From: Brevibacterium aurantiacum
GTDB taxonomy: Bacteria > Actinomycetota > Actinomycetes > Actinomycetales > Brevibacteriaceae
Assembly (NCBI RefSeq): GCF_007558825.1
Contig: NZ_VLTK01000003.1
Location: forward strand, 1-64,000
DNA length: 64,000 nucleotides
Direction of reading: 5' to 3'
Positions 18,112-26,876 of this stretch are shown here, one piece after another (the first letter of the stretch is position 1; each line of letters begins with the position of its first letter). Made by a program: the position numbers and the translations under genes. The notes under the pieces are model-generated. The model ran no database searches, had not been told where the DNA came from, and saw nothing but the letters and a program-made list of their open reading frames with translations.

Positions 18112-21100
18112 GTCGGAAGGTTCAACAGCGAAAGGGTGATGATTCTCCGCTGATCTTGGCCGGTGCCGTCATCCTCGCGCTGGTCGCCACCTGCTTCGGC
18201 TACCCAGGCTTCGTGCTTGTACCGATTGGTGTCACGATTGCTGCCTACATTGCCTCGCCACCTGAGCTCACCGACAAAAAGAACGGCCGGCCAGTTCCAG
18301 CTACTGACAGCGAGACTGCCAAGTTGCGCAAGTACCACGCACGGCAGTCCTTGAAGTCAACGTTTTTCAATCCTCAAGCCTGGTGGCCAGGCACCGAAGT
18401 GCGACTGTCCTGGTTCGTCTTCCTCTCGTTGTCGATCATCGTGGGAATGATCCCGGCTCACTTCGATCATTTCGGGCTCCTAAGCGACTACGACGTGGCC
18501 GACCACATATTCGGGCTCATCAACGCGATCGCCATCTTCATCACCATCACTGCCTACGATGATGCCTCTCGGCGGTTTGCCTCCGAGGACGAACCTCGAC
18601 CAGCTGTGGGCTGGAAGGATCTCAAGTCGGCACTGCCGAAGACACTGAAGGTCACCGCTGAGGTCCCCAACTTCATCAAACTCATTGCCGCTCATGGTCT
18701 CCAAATCATAGTCCTGGCCATCTATGTCGTCGTCGGAGTTGTTGCCACCATTGCAACAGGTTTCGGTCTGCGCATTCTCGCAGCCCTCTGGGAATCGTTC
18801 ATTGGACATTCGCTGACCACCTACGGCCTGCCAACATTGGCCTTCGCTGCTTGTGGCGGTATCGGACTGACTCTTATGCTCATCGCCGCAGTTGTGCGCC
18901 CGAAAGTCATCAGCAGTTGGCGCCTGCGTGAAGCTGCTCGGGCCGAATGGAAGCCACGGTGGGCGGATCTGAAGTTTGACCCGGCACCGGGCCTGACGGA
19001 TCGTCGCCAGCTCAGCGCCGGACTAGTCGACACGTTCCGCGCACCGGCAGGCAAAGGTGCAATGACGTTCATCGACAAAGAGTCTGACATCATCCCAGCA
19101 CTCGGAGCCGGACAGTCAGCAGCAGTCATCGAGTCCCCTCAAGTAAACGCGCTCGGTCAAGAAGTCGAAGGATCGATCCACCCGAATGAGTTCCGTGTTG
19201 TCCAGATCCCATCCGATTCCGTTCCTGATGCCTTCGACACCGAGGCTGATCCTGAGGTTGCCCGCTTGGCCGCGATCTTGTCATGGAAGCCAAGGTGGGC
19301 GTCGCTGAAGTTCAAACCCGCACCACGTCTGATCTCGCGTGAGATCGTCGGCTCCTTCGCAGTCGACACCTTTGATGCCCCACAGGGACGCTCTGCCACT
19401 GAGTTCATGACCACCCATGCAGCTAAGGTCACCCCCACGCTGGGCGCTGGCGTCTCTGGTGCAATCCTGTCCATCGCCGACCAGAACGGGGTTCACCCAA
19501 CCCAGTTCCGTGTCGTGGCCTCAAAGACCGATCAGGCCTCGGCGATTACCGACCCAACAATTGGAGACGAGGAGCTCTCAATCGCGTTGGAGTCTGTCAT
19601 CGCCACCGTCTGCAACGACGCCCAGTACGCCCGCCCCGACATCGCCTCCATCGTCCCTCTCCATGACGAGTCCTCGCCTGTTGCTGCCTGGTACGTCGGC
19701 CTGTCGATTGACCCTGGCATTGTCCGCCACATGCGACTCAAAGGTGGTCTGCAATCGCAGTTCGCGGCAAAGCTCGGCTGCGTCGCGGCACTCAACGACA
19801 ACCCAGAGCGCAAGGGTGGTCTGGCTCTCTATGTCGGAGCCTTCGACAGTGACGAGCTCTCACCCAATGACCCCGGTCGCCAGATGCTGCCTGAGGTCGC
19901 CGGTGTCCGCGAAGAAGACTGGTGGAACGGCAAATGGATGACAGCGCTGGACTCAAAGATCAACGCACCGTTTCCGATTCCTGACACCCCTCAGCAGGAT
20001 GCGACTCTCGTCGATGGTGCCACCTTGCACCGTCGCTTCTTCTCGATCCTCAACAATGAGCGTGTCTCCGACTACTTGAGCCCGAAGATTGAGGAACCGC
20101 TGTCGGTGGCTCTGTCGTCTGCATTGGCCGGCGTCACCGGATACATGGAACGTTCGGGCAATGACTTCAACCAGCACAACCAGGTCATCGTCGTTCAGTG
20201 GGCCGATCGTAACAAGCCCGTACCGAAGTCCCCGGCCTATCTGAGGCCCCCGGCCCGGAGCTCAAAAGTCTCCGCCGAGGATTGGCTGCTCAAGCTGATG
20301 ATCAATCAGGCATTCGACGCCGCGAAGCTGACTCGACCGGGCGTGACGTCGACGGCCCCGTTGTCGTCGCCGAATGCCGATGACGGATCTCACCTGTGGC
20401 GAGTGAATATGACTCTGCTCGGGGGAGTGACGACCGATGTCATCCGCAAGCACCTGCCGCGCATGAAGGAACGCCTCTCGATCCCGTGGGCGACAGTGTT
20501 CAAAGACACCTCCGGGGCCAACACCACAGGAGTCAGTATTGTCATGGGCGCCCACCCGGAACACGTGAGCCTGGGCAATGAGAAACGCGACCGGCCGCTC
20601 TTAGTCGACCTCGAATGGCAGAAGGCCTTCGCTGAGGCCAATGTCGCATCCGCCTCTACCGGGGAAGTCCCGGCTTTGGTAAGCACTCACACGTTGGAGT
20701 ACAACGACAAGGTCCGATCGACGACGTTCACGTTGCCCGGTATGGATCTGGCCAAGCCTCGCGGTGCGATTGGCAAGCTCACCTCGGCCACGGGCAACGC
20801 CTTCCTCCAGGTCAATGCTGACCCGAATTCTCCACGACAGTTCATTCTCCTGTCGTCGAGGACTGATCCGATGCCCGAAAATGTCGCCTTTCCAATCCAG
20901 GCGCCCGTCGTCGGTAAGGAGCAGGTCTTTGGTGTCGGTATTGACGGTCGACCGAACGGTGTCGATTGGTCGAGTAGTCCTCATTTGCTCATTGTCGGAG
21001 GTTCGGGAAGCGGCAAGAGTGTACTGGCGCAGTCGGTGATGTACGGGGCCTTAGCTGCCGGCCACCGTGTTGTCCTCATCGATGCACAGAAGTACGGTGC

Positions 21101-22847
21101 TGACTTCCACTTTGCGCGCCGATACTCCTCGGCTTTCTGCACCACAGTCGATGAGGCCAGGGCCGTTATGGAGTCCATCTACGCTGAAGTACAGCGCCGG
21201 GCGGCACTCAACGGCCAATATGGTGTCAGCTCGTTCGACGATTTGCCTGAGAGCGTGCGTCCTAAGCGGATGATCGTCTTCATCGACGAGTTCTTGGGCC
21301 TCGTCTCAACCGGTTCCAGGCCACCGTCGAAGCCGGAATCTGATCCGAAAGCTGAAGAGGCTCGCCTGGCCGCAGAGCGGTCGTATATGAGCAAACGGCG
21401 TCTGGCGTTCCTGGTCGGTCGTGTGGCTGCTGAGGCTCGTTCAGCTGGGATCAATCTGTCATTGATGACGCAGAAGATGACAGCGAACTCCCTTCCCGAT
21501 GACCTCTCAGACCTCAAAACAAACCTGGGTCGAGTGGCGCTGGGCAAGATGTCCTACGGCGACAAGATGTCGGCGCTGCGAGATCCTGTCGCATCGCCGG
21601 CCCTTGGCGAGATCGTGCCCAAAGGCCGCCTCATCTGGGAATCAGTGACGGCACCGGCAATCGCCTTGCAGGGATACTTTTCTCCGGTCGATGAGTTTGA
21701 AGCGAGCCTGGCCTCGTTCATGGGCGATCCCGCAAACATCGAGCACATCGACTTCAGTGAACACCTGCCCGATGACTCCTCAGACGTCATCGAAGGACGG
21801 GTCTTGGTTGCCGATGAGACCGAGCCGACCGAAGTGGCCGATGATCTTCTTCTCGACCTCGAGCTTGCCGACGTCGACGATGCTGGTGACAGTGAGATCC
21901 CGGATTGGGCCAAGGACTTCGCTATCGGCTCTGGCGCACCTGCCGAGCCCGCGGTGGACGTTGGTGACGACGATGGGACTCCCACCTTGGACCTCGATGA
22001 CCTCGACGATATTGATCTGTCTGACTCCGAGGGTACTTCGACCAGCGAGTCACAGGAGCCGGTGGCTACTGAAGCCTCTGAGGCTGACATCGACTGGGAT
22101 GCCTTCTTTGCTGAGACCGACACTGGAGATGCTGATAGCGCAGGCGAGCCCGATGTTGTTGAGACACTGTCTAACGAAGAGGTGATCGAGCAGCCGGTGA
22201 GCAACCGCAATCCGATCTCAGTCGAAGACGCAGAGGCTCTCGTGTTCATGGACATCGACGGATGTCTGGCGCCATTCGGAGGCCCGGCCCGCCGTGGTCA
22301 GATGATGATTGAACCCGCCGAGGGCACCTACGGAGACTCGATGACTGTGGATCCGCGCATCATGAAGGCTGTCACCACCATCGACGCACCGATCGTCTGG
22401 TCGAGTGCACGTGAAGTCGAAGATGCCGACGTACTGGCAACCCACATCGGGTGGCCGGTGCTTCCTGCGATTGATACGGCTGCCAACGGTCCAGGTCCTC
22501 ACGAATGGTTTAAGACCAATGCCATTGTGGCTTTCCTCGACGAGGTCCCATTCGTCGCCCGCATCGTCGTCATTGACGATGACGCGGCAGTTGCCGGACT
22601 CGGCACAGTGCTGGCAGAGGCAGGCTATGACCACTTCATCGTCCAACCGGAGTCGGCGAAGGGCCTGACCCGAGAGCAGATTGCCGAGATCAACTCATTC
22701 TTGGCCGGAGGGGGTGACGACGCTGTCGAGGCAGAATCAGAGGCTTCCGTCCCAGCACCAGCCAAGACACGGCGTTCTACTCGCCCTGCCAAACGACCAC
22801 GTCGCGCAGCTGCGACATCCCGGCTGCCCAGCGACGACGAATTCTGA
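18108..22847 (+). CDS. Giant FtsK/SpoIIIE-like ATPase fused to a C-terminal HAD domain
   Basis: A 1579-aa protein. About five to seven hydrophobic helices lie in residues 13-270. Two similar segments follow, about 281-368 and 388-472, each starting WKPRWAxLKFxPAP and ending in HPxxFRVV. A P-loop domain has Walker A GGSGSGKS (about 963-970) and Walker B RMIVFIDEFLG (about 1053). A long acidic linker leads to a HAD-like domain (about 1375-1530) starting ALVFMDIDGCLAPFG with VWSSAR and VVIDDD motifs, like the HAD of Swiss-army-knife RNA-repair proteins. It is likely a membrane DNA translocase of the conjugation apparatus with an attached phosphohydrolase or nucleic-acid end-processing domain. 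It is co-transcribed with the NERD gene. Confidence 0.75.
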   Translation: MSRKVQQRKGDDSPLILAGAVILALVATCFGYPGFVLVPIGVTIAAYIASPPELTDKKNGRPVPATDSETAKLRKYHARQSLKSTFFNPQAWWPGTEVRLSWFVFLSLSIIVGMIPAHFDHFGLLSDYDVADHIFGLINAIAIFITITAYDDASRRFASEDEPRPAVGWKDLKSALPKTLKVTAEVPNFIKLIAAHGLQIIVLAIYVVVGVVATIATGFGLRILAALWESFIGHSLTTYGLPTLAFAACGGIGLTLMLIAAVVRPKVISSWRLREAARAEWKPRWADLKFDPAPGLTDRRQLSAGLVDTFRAPAGKGAMTFIDKESDIIPALGAGQSAAVIESPQVNALGQEVEGSIHPNEFRVVQIPSDSVPDAFDTEADPEVARLAAILSWKPRWASLKFKPAPRLISREIVGSFAVDTFDAPQGRSATEFMTTHAAKVTPTLGAGVSGAILSIADQNGVHPTQFRVVASKTDQASAITDPTIGDEELSIALESVIATVCNDAQYARPDIASIVPLHDESSPVAAWYVGLSIDPGIVRHMRLKGGLQSQFAAKLGCVAALNDNPERKGGLALYVGAFDSDELSPNDPGRQMLPEVAGVREEDWWNGKWMTALDSKINAPFPIPDTPQQDATLVDGATLHRRFFSILNNERVSDYLSPKIEEPLSVALSSALAGVTGYMERSGNDFNQHNQVIVVQWADRNKPVPKSPAYLRPPARSSKVSAEDWLLKLMINQAFDAAKLTRPGVTSTAPLSSPNADDGSHLWRVNMTLLGGVTTDVIRKHLPRMKERLSIPWATVFKDTSGANTTGVSIVMGAHPEHVSLGNEKRDRPLLVDLEWQKAFAEANVASASTGEVPALVSTHTLEYNDKVRSTTFTLPGMDLAKPRGAIGKLTSATGNAFLQVNADPNSPRQFILLSSRTDPMPENVAFPIQAPVVGKEQVFGVGIDGRPNGVDWSSSPHLLIVGGSGSGKSVLAQSVMYGALAAGHRVVLIDAQKYGADFHFARRYSSAFCTTVDEARAVMESIYAEVQRRAALNGQYGVSSFDDLPESVRPKRMIVFIDEFLGLVSTGSRPPSKPESDPKAEEARLAAERSYMSKRRLAFLVGRVAAEARSAGINLSLMTQKMTANSLPDDLSDLKTNLGRVALGKMSYGDKMSALRDPVASPALGEIVPKGRLIWESVTAPAIALQGYFSPVDEFEASLASFMGDPANIEHIDFSEHLPDDSSDVIEGRVLVADETEPTEVADDLLLDLELADVDDAGDSEIPDWAKDFAIGSGAPAEPAVDVGDDDGTPTLDLDDLDDIDLSDSEGTSTSESQEPVATEASEADIDWDAFFAETDTGDADSAGEPDVVETLSNEEVIEQPVSNRNPISVEDAEALVFMDIDGCLAPFGGPARRGQMMIEPAEGTYGDSMTVDPRIMKAVTTIDAPIVWSSAREVEDADVLATHIGWPVLPAIDTAANGPGPHEWFKTNAIVAFLDEVPFVARIVVIDDDAAVAGLGTVLAEAGYDHFIVQPESAKGLTREQIAEINSFLAGGGDDAVEAESEASVPAPAKTRRSTRPAKRPRRAAATSRLPSDDEF

Positions 22848-22870
22848 CTCGAAAGGAAAGGTGATCGCCC

Positions 22871-23701
22871 GTGATGGGAGGACACCATGCGATCTCTGGC
22901 ACCGCTGGAGCTCTGGTCTTGGCTGGAACCACTGGAGTGAGCCTCGGAGTCATCGATGCCGGAAGCGGCATGTCGTTGGCGTCCTTCGCCGCGATGGTCA
23001 CTGGAGCCGCACTGCTGCCAGACGCAGACCATCACAATGCGACGATCGCTCACTCCCTGCCGAAGCTTGGGCCTCTGCCATCACCATCGGAGATCATCTG
23101 CCGAATGATCGGGAAGATCTCTGGTGGGCACCGGCATGGGACCCACAGCATCATCGGGATCGCGGCCTTCGTCGCCCTGGCGATGTTGCTGGGACAGCTG
23201 CGCTACGGCGAACTGGCCATTGGCGCCGCGATCATGGGATTCGTCCTCACCTCTTTCGCCCTGAAAGCCTTGAAGCTCAGCGGGCCGTTCTCCGTCCTGC
23301 CATGGGGCCTGTCGCTGGCTGTTGCTGGGTTCGTCATGAAGGAGTTCGACACTGATCCATTCATGCTTCCATTAGCGGTGGGCTTGGGCTGTGCGATCCA
23401 TATCGTCGGCGACATGGCCACGACTGACATGTGTCCGATCCTCTACCCCTTGAACCCGAAAGCTCCGAAAGGATTCGAGCACATTCCGGTTCTCGGCTCG
23501 TGCTGGGACGACAAGGGCAGCTTTGGATTCCCCATCCTCGGCAATGCGGGATCGATTCGAGAGTGGATACTCTGCCTCGTTTTCACTGGGTACGTTGTCC
23601 TCGCTGCAACGACGGAGGCAGGCATATTCGATCCAGGTGCGTGGGCAACGCTGCCGCACTTCGACGAGATCAAGACCGGCCTGACCGATCCACTTGGATA
23701 G
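22871..23701 (+). CDS. YdjM-like membrane-bound metal-dependent hydrolase, 276 aa
   Basis: The sequence begins MMGGHHAISG and has LLPDADHHNATIAH, GHRHGTHSIIG and AIHIVGDMATTDMCPILYP, the conserved His/Asp clusters of the YdjM (LexA-binding, inner-membrane metal-dependent hydrolase) family. Several TM helices lie between the clusters. GTG 22871 (or ATG 22874) follows GAAAGGAAAGG. The substrate of this family is unsettled. It is last in the operon starting at 17178 and may act at the membrane during transfer or in lipid metabolism. Confidence 0.75.
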   Translation: MMGGHHAISGTAGALVLAGTTGVSLGVIDAGSGMSLASFAAMVTGAALLPDADHHNATIAHSLPKLGPLPSPSEIICRMIGKISGGHRHGTHSIIGIAAFVALAMLLGQLRYGELAIGAAIMGFVLTSFALKALKLSGPFSVLPWGLSLAVAGFVMKEFDTDPFMLPLAVGLGCAIHIVGDMATTDMCPILYPLNPKAPKGFEHIPVLGSCWDDKGSFGFPILGNAGSIREWILCLVFTGYVVLAATTEAGIFDPGAWATLPHFDEIKTGLTDPLG

Positions 23702-23745
23702 CACGTCCTTGAAATGCCAACCCCAGGTGGCCTAGCATCATCTCC

Positions 23746-24240
23746 ATGAGTCGAATCAACGATTATATTGCCCCGGACCAGATCGACGAGCTTCGGCGAC
23801 GTGCCAGGACCGCTGACGATCTCAAACGTGAGTACTTGGAGGCAAAGGAGGAGCTCGATGAGTATGTGACGACCATCCTCGAACGTGGTCCGCATGGGAC
23901 ACAGCGAGCGATCGCAGAAGAGCTCGAATTTACGCGTGAATGGCTACGCCGGACTGGCAGGCGCTACTATCGAAGCATCATTCGCAGGACCCAGGACGGG
24001 CGAAAGCTCATCTCGATGCCTGCGAACAACGTCACTGCGGACCGGGACTACGAAATCCGAGACAAGGACGTGAACACTGAAGTTGTTGCGCGAGTGACGG
24101 GGCAAGAACTGTTGGACGCCCGTCGCGAGCAACTGGATGCATACAAAATGAGCGGGACTCAACGAAACAACATCGCCGTTGTCGATGTCTCCCACCTCAT
24201 CGCGGGCCGAGGACACCCTCAACGCGAGTCGTTGAGCTGA
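23746..24240 (+). CDS. HTH-like hypothetical protein, 164 aa
   Basis: The N-terminal 60 residues are strongly helical and charged, ending in a putative helix-turn-helix (GTQRAIAEELEFTREWLRR). The C-terminal half is acidic/basic mixed without recognised motifs. A housekeeping-like promoter (TTGAAA at about 23709, then CTAGCAT) precedes it, unlike the CATAGA promoters elsewhere, so this gene may be expressed independently as a regulator. Its 3' end overlaps the convergent gene at 24219-24428 by 22 bases. Confidence 0.6.
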   Translation: MSRINDYIAPDQIDELRRRARTADDLKREYLEAKEELDEYVTTILERGPHGTQRAIAEELEFTREWLRRTGRRYYRSIIRRTQDGRKLISMPANNVTADRDYEIRDKDVNTEVVARVTGQELLDARREQLDAYKMSGTQRNNIAVVDVSHLIAGRGHPQRESLS

Positions 24241-24428
24241 TCGGCCAATACTAGAGCGGCACACAATAGGCCTTCCGAGGCGTGCATGATCCGCTGTTGT
24301 CGCACCTTCTCTCGCGCCTCGTCGCCGGTCCAGGGACTATCTTCTCCTGGTCGGCTGGCGAGGTCGCGGCACTTCTCGAGTTTGCGCTTGGCGCTGGCTA
24401 ACTGGGCCGATCGCTCGTCGAGGCTCAT
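24219..24428 (-). CDS. Small helical protein, 69 aa
   Basis: It starts at ATG 24428, overlapping the sigma-factor stop (ATGA), and is therefore co-translated. It begins MSLDERSAQLASAKRKLEKC and is predicted fully helical, coiled-coil-like. It could be a small partner (for example an anti-sigma or co-factor) of the sigma protein, but this is inferred from position only. Confidence 0.6.
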   Translation of the reverse strand: MSLDERSAQLASAKRKLEKCRDLASRPGEDSPWTGDEAREKVRQQRIMHASEGLLCAALVLADQLNDSR

Positions 24429-25282
24429 GAGGCAGCCCAATCTTCGCTGGTGATGCCGTAGTGGCCGCGCATGAGGCGTTGCATCATGAGCAACCCGTTA
24501 CGTTTAAGCCGGGTGCACTCCCGACTTGTCAGACCCGTCATCTCAGCCACATCGGCCGTCTGCGGGATCTGACCAGTCGCACCGTCTCCGAAGAGCTCAC
24601 CGAAGTAGCAGTCGAGGACGACGCCGAACGTCTCAGACTCGCTGGTGGCCTCCTCGATGGCTTTGGCTACAATTTGGGCGCCCTCCGTGGAGTGAATCAC
24701 CGAGTCGAGATCGCCCGACGTCGCGACATCGGGCACGACTTCCAGCGGGGACACCGTGAGGTAGAAGTCGTCAACGGTACAAATCAGCCCGCTCTTGGCT
24801 GGGTCCTTTCTCGTGCGATAGAGGCGTTCGTTGGTTGCTTCGACGACTTCCGTGTCAGTGGGACTGTCGTGGCCGTCAATGATCATGGACTGTCTCATTG
24901 ACGACAGCAGCCGGCGACGTCGGTTGAGATTGGTCATGCCAGTCATCGGTGCGGCACCGGCAGTGGTGTCGACGTAGGACTTCACATTATTGCGCGACTC
25001 ATCATGCAGGTAACCGGTCCACCTGTTGATGCGATCGAAGATGGTGGGGTCTTCGATCGCTTCGAGGATGAGTTCATAGTCTCTCGTCGCCACGATTTGG
25101 ATGACATCATCAAGATGTCGATTTGCTGGCAGGTTGTTGGTTCGGCACATGTGGAAGGCGATCTGCCGATAGGTCTCTCTCGCGGAGCGCGAGTAGTCTT
25201 CGATGGCGACTGTCTGTGCATCAGTGTCCAAGGACACGATGGTCACGACGGCCTCCTTGACCGGATCGTAGCGGTCACTCAT
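24425..25282 (-). CDS. Element-encoded sigma-70-like factor, 285 aa
   Basis: Residues about 40-110 resemble sigma region 2 (ANRHLDDVIQIVATRDYELIL followed by a WTGYLHDESRNNVKSYV segment). The C-terminal 50 residues have a region-4-like HTH (TADVAEMTGLTSRECTRLKRN). This supports a divergent sigma factor. ATG 25282 follows GGAGAAC and overlaps the upstream IHF-like gene by 8 bases, so the longer open frame is not used. It lies in the operon started by P3 (29332-29359), which has the same CGAC/CATAGA signature as the other transfer promoters, so positive autoregulation is likely. Assignment rests on motif reading only. Confidence 0.65.
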   Translation of the reverse strand: MSDRYDPVKEAVVTIVSLDTDAQTVAIEDYSRSARETYRQIAFHMCRTNNLPANRHLDDVIQIVATRDYELILEAIEDPTIFDRINRWTGYLHDESRNNVKSYVDTTAGAAPMTGMTNLNRRRRLLSSMRQSMIIDGHDSPTDTEVVEATNERLYRTRKDPAKSGLICTVDDFYLTVSPLEVVPDVATSGDLDSVIHSTEGAQIVAKAIEEATSESETFGVVLDCYFGELFGDGATGQIPQTADVAEMTGLTSRECTRLKRNGLLMMQRLMRGHYGITSEDWAAS

Positions 25283-25748
25283 GTGTTTGTTCTCCTGCCG
25301 TGTTCTCAGAGAAGGGGAAGCCTGGCCAGGGGGGTTCCTGGCGGTTGTTGTGAATGGCATCGCAGTAGGCAACGAGTCTCTTGCCTTGACTGCGTGGGTC
25401 GAACAACCACGCCAGTGTGATTTTTCGCGTGGAGGGATCGCTGGAGTCTGAGATTTCCTTCAGCCATTCGATGAGTTGATTCACTCGCGTTTGGGGTCCA
25501 TGTTCGTCGGACGCGAGCAGAAGCTGCCGCAAAGAGATAGCTCCGAGCACCCTCCCTTCATTGCTCCCACCAACGCTGGTGAGAACATCGTTGACGCTCA
25601 AAAGTCCTTCAGCGACGGAAACTGTCCATTCAGCGCGATGGTGCCGTGCCGAGCGGGAAAGCTCCGTTGCTCTTGTAGGTGCAATGAGATTGCCATGTGC
25701 GACGTTTTCTGCCGCATTAGTGGGAATACTATTTGATGCTGGTTCCAT
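25275..25748 (-). CDS. Actinobacterial IHF-like DNA-binding protein, 157 aa
   Basis: Residues about 37-95 (HHRAEWTVSVAEGLLSVNDV, then LGAISLRQLLLASDEHGPQTRVNQLIEWL) line up with the H2TH core of mycobacterial/Streptomyces IHF: a leading RAE, a VL segment, a LLxA-xxG hairpin and a following helix. The C-terminal 50 residues (LAWLFDPRSQGKRLVAYCDAI) are an extension not seen in chromosomal mIHF. It probably shapes element DNA during transcription, replication or excision. ATG 25748 follows AAAGGGGG. It overlaps the sigma gene by 8 bases. Confidence 0.5.
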   Translation of the reverse strand: MEPASNSIPTNAAENVAHGNLIAPTRATELSRSARHHRAEWTVSVAEGLLSVNDVLTSVGGSNEGRVLGAISLRQLLLASDEHGPQTRVNQLIEWLKEISDSSDPSTRKITLAWLFDPRSQGKRLVAYCDAIHNNRQEPPWPGFPFSENTAGEQTHE

Positions 25749-25778
25749 GCGTTAACTCGCCCCCTTTCGTTTAGTTAT

Positions 25779-26876
25779 TTACGCCAAATACCAGGAGTGA
25801 CCGTTGTAGTCGATGTCCAGTGATTGGAAATCGACACGTGCCGCTTCGGCCATCGGATCTCGAATGACATTGAGTGCGTCCGTTAAGCGCTTGTAGGACA
25901 ATCCGTCCTTCGGATACTCCTCGCGGTAGAGGGCGATGACCTTCTCGGGATCTGCCCCGCCGCTGTCGGCGTAGACCTTCCTGATCTTGCGTCCGATCGC
26001 CGGGTCACCGACTCGCTGTTGGACGGCGGAACCGGCCTTGCGCGAAATCTCGACGTACAAGTATCGTTGCGGGTCAACGCGGACGAATCGCTGGGGATTG
26101 CAGCATTTGTCGATGAGCTCTGAAAGGTATGACCGCCCCGGTTCTCCCTCTTCACCGAGAGTCATTTCGGTGGCCATGACGTCGAGTGTCTCGGAGTCCA
26201 GGAGCGCCTGCCCGAAGTCCTGTGGCCCAAGCTTCGTCACTGTTTTGTCGATGTCTCGCATCAATGACACATGCTGTCGTTCAAGACACTCGCGCAACGT
26301 GCGTTCAAGTGCAGTGAGGAATTCCCACCACGATTGTTGAGCCATTTTCTCGATCGCGAGCATTGACCCAGCCATGCGATCCGGGGTCATTATTTGTCGT
26401 TTAAATGTAAACGGCAATCGTGTAATTAAACGGTGGTCTTCGCTCGGCCTTTTGTCCGACAGCAACTGGTGTTCGAACGTTTCAGGTCCGATTGTCAGGA
26501 GCGTAGTTCCATTGACGCTTCGACCCATACCCTCTACGGTCCACCGCAAATCGTGCTCACCTTCACCCAGTGCCTGCACGGTTCCGCCGTGCCACTGCAC
26601 CCGAATCGGCAAGAGCGGACGGTTCGTCGCGCCCGGCTTGAAGGTTGCTTTTCGGCCGACGATCTTGGGGTCAGCCTCCACCCACAACCAGACCGGGAGT
26701 GTGACGAGGCTGATGTCGGAGGCCAGCGTTTGGGTCGGGATCATCTGTGCGTCTTTAGACCGTACGATCGCCTCGATGTAGCTGGTGATACGGCGGATCC
26801 AACGGTGGGCTCGGTCGCTGTCCTCAGCGATGAAGTCCTGGTGCACTGTCGTGATGTCAGTGTCAGTCATCATCAC
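25779..26876 (-). CDS. Hypothetical protein, 365 aa
   Basis: I do not recognise this protein. It has a charged N-terminus with WIRRITSYIEAIVRS, a beta-rich section (LVTLPVWLWVEADPKIVG, VQWHGGTVQALGEGEHDL) and a helical C-terminus with IALYREEYPKDGLSYKRLTDAL, which could bind DNA. It starts at ATG 26876 (or 26873) inside the 3' end of the ParA-like gene (14-base overlap), so it is coupled to it. Position between ParA and the IHF-like gene suggests a partition or regulation role. Confidence 0.6.
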   Translation of the reverse strand: MMMTDTDITTVHQDFIAEDSDRAHRWIRRITSYIEAIVRSKDAQMIPTQTLASDISLVTLPVWLWVEADPKIVGRKATFKPGATNRPLLPIRVQWHGGTVQALGEGEHDLRWTVEGMGRSVNGTTLLTIGPETFEHQLLSDKRPSEDHRLITRLPFTFKRQIMTPDRMAGSMLAIEKMAQQSWWEFLTALERTLRECLERQHVSLMRDIDKTVTKLGPQDFGQALLDSETLDVMATEMTLGEEGEPGRSYLSELIDKCCNPQRFVRVDPQRYLYVEISRKAGSAVQQRVGDPAIGRKIRKVYADSGGADPEKVIALYREEYPKDGLSYKRLTDALNVIRDPMAEAARVDFQSLDIDYNGHSWYLA

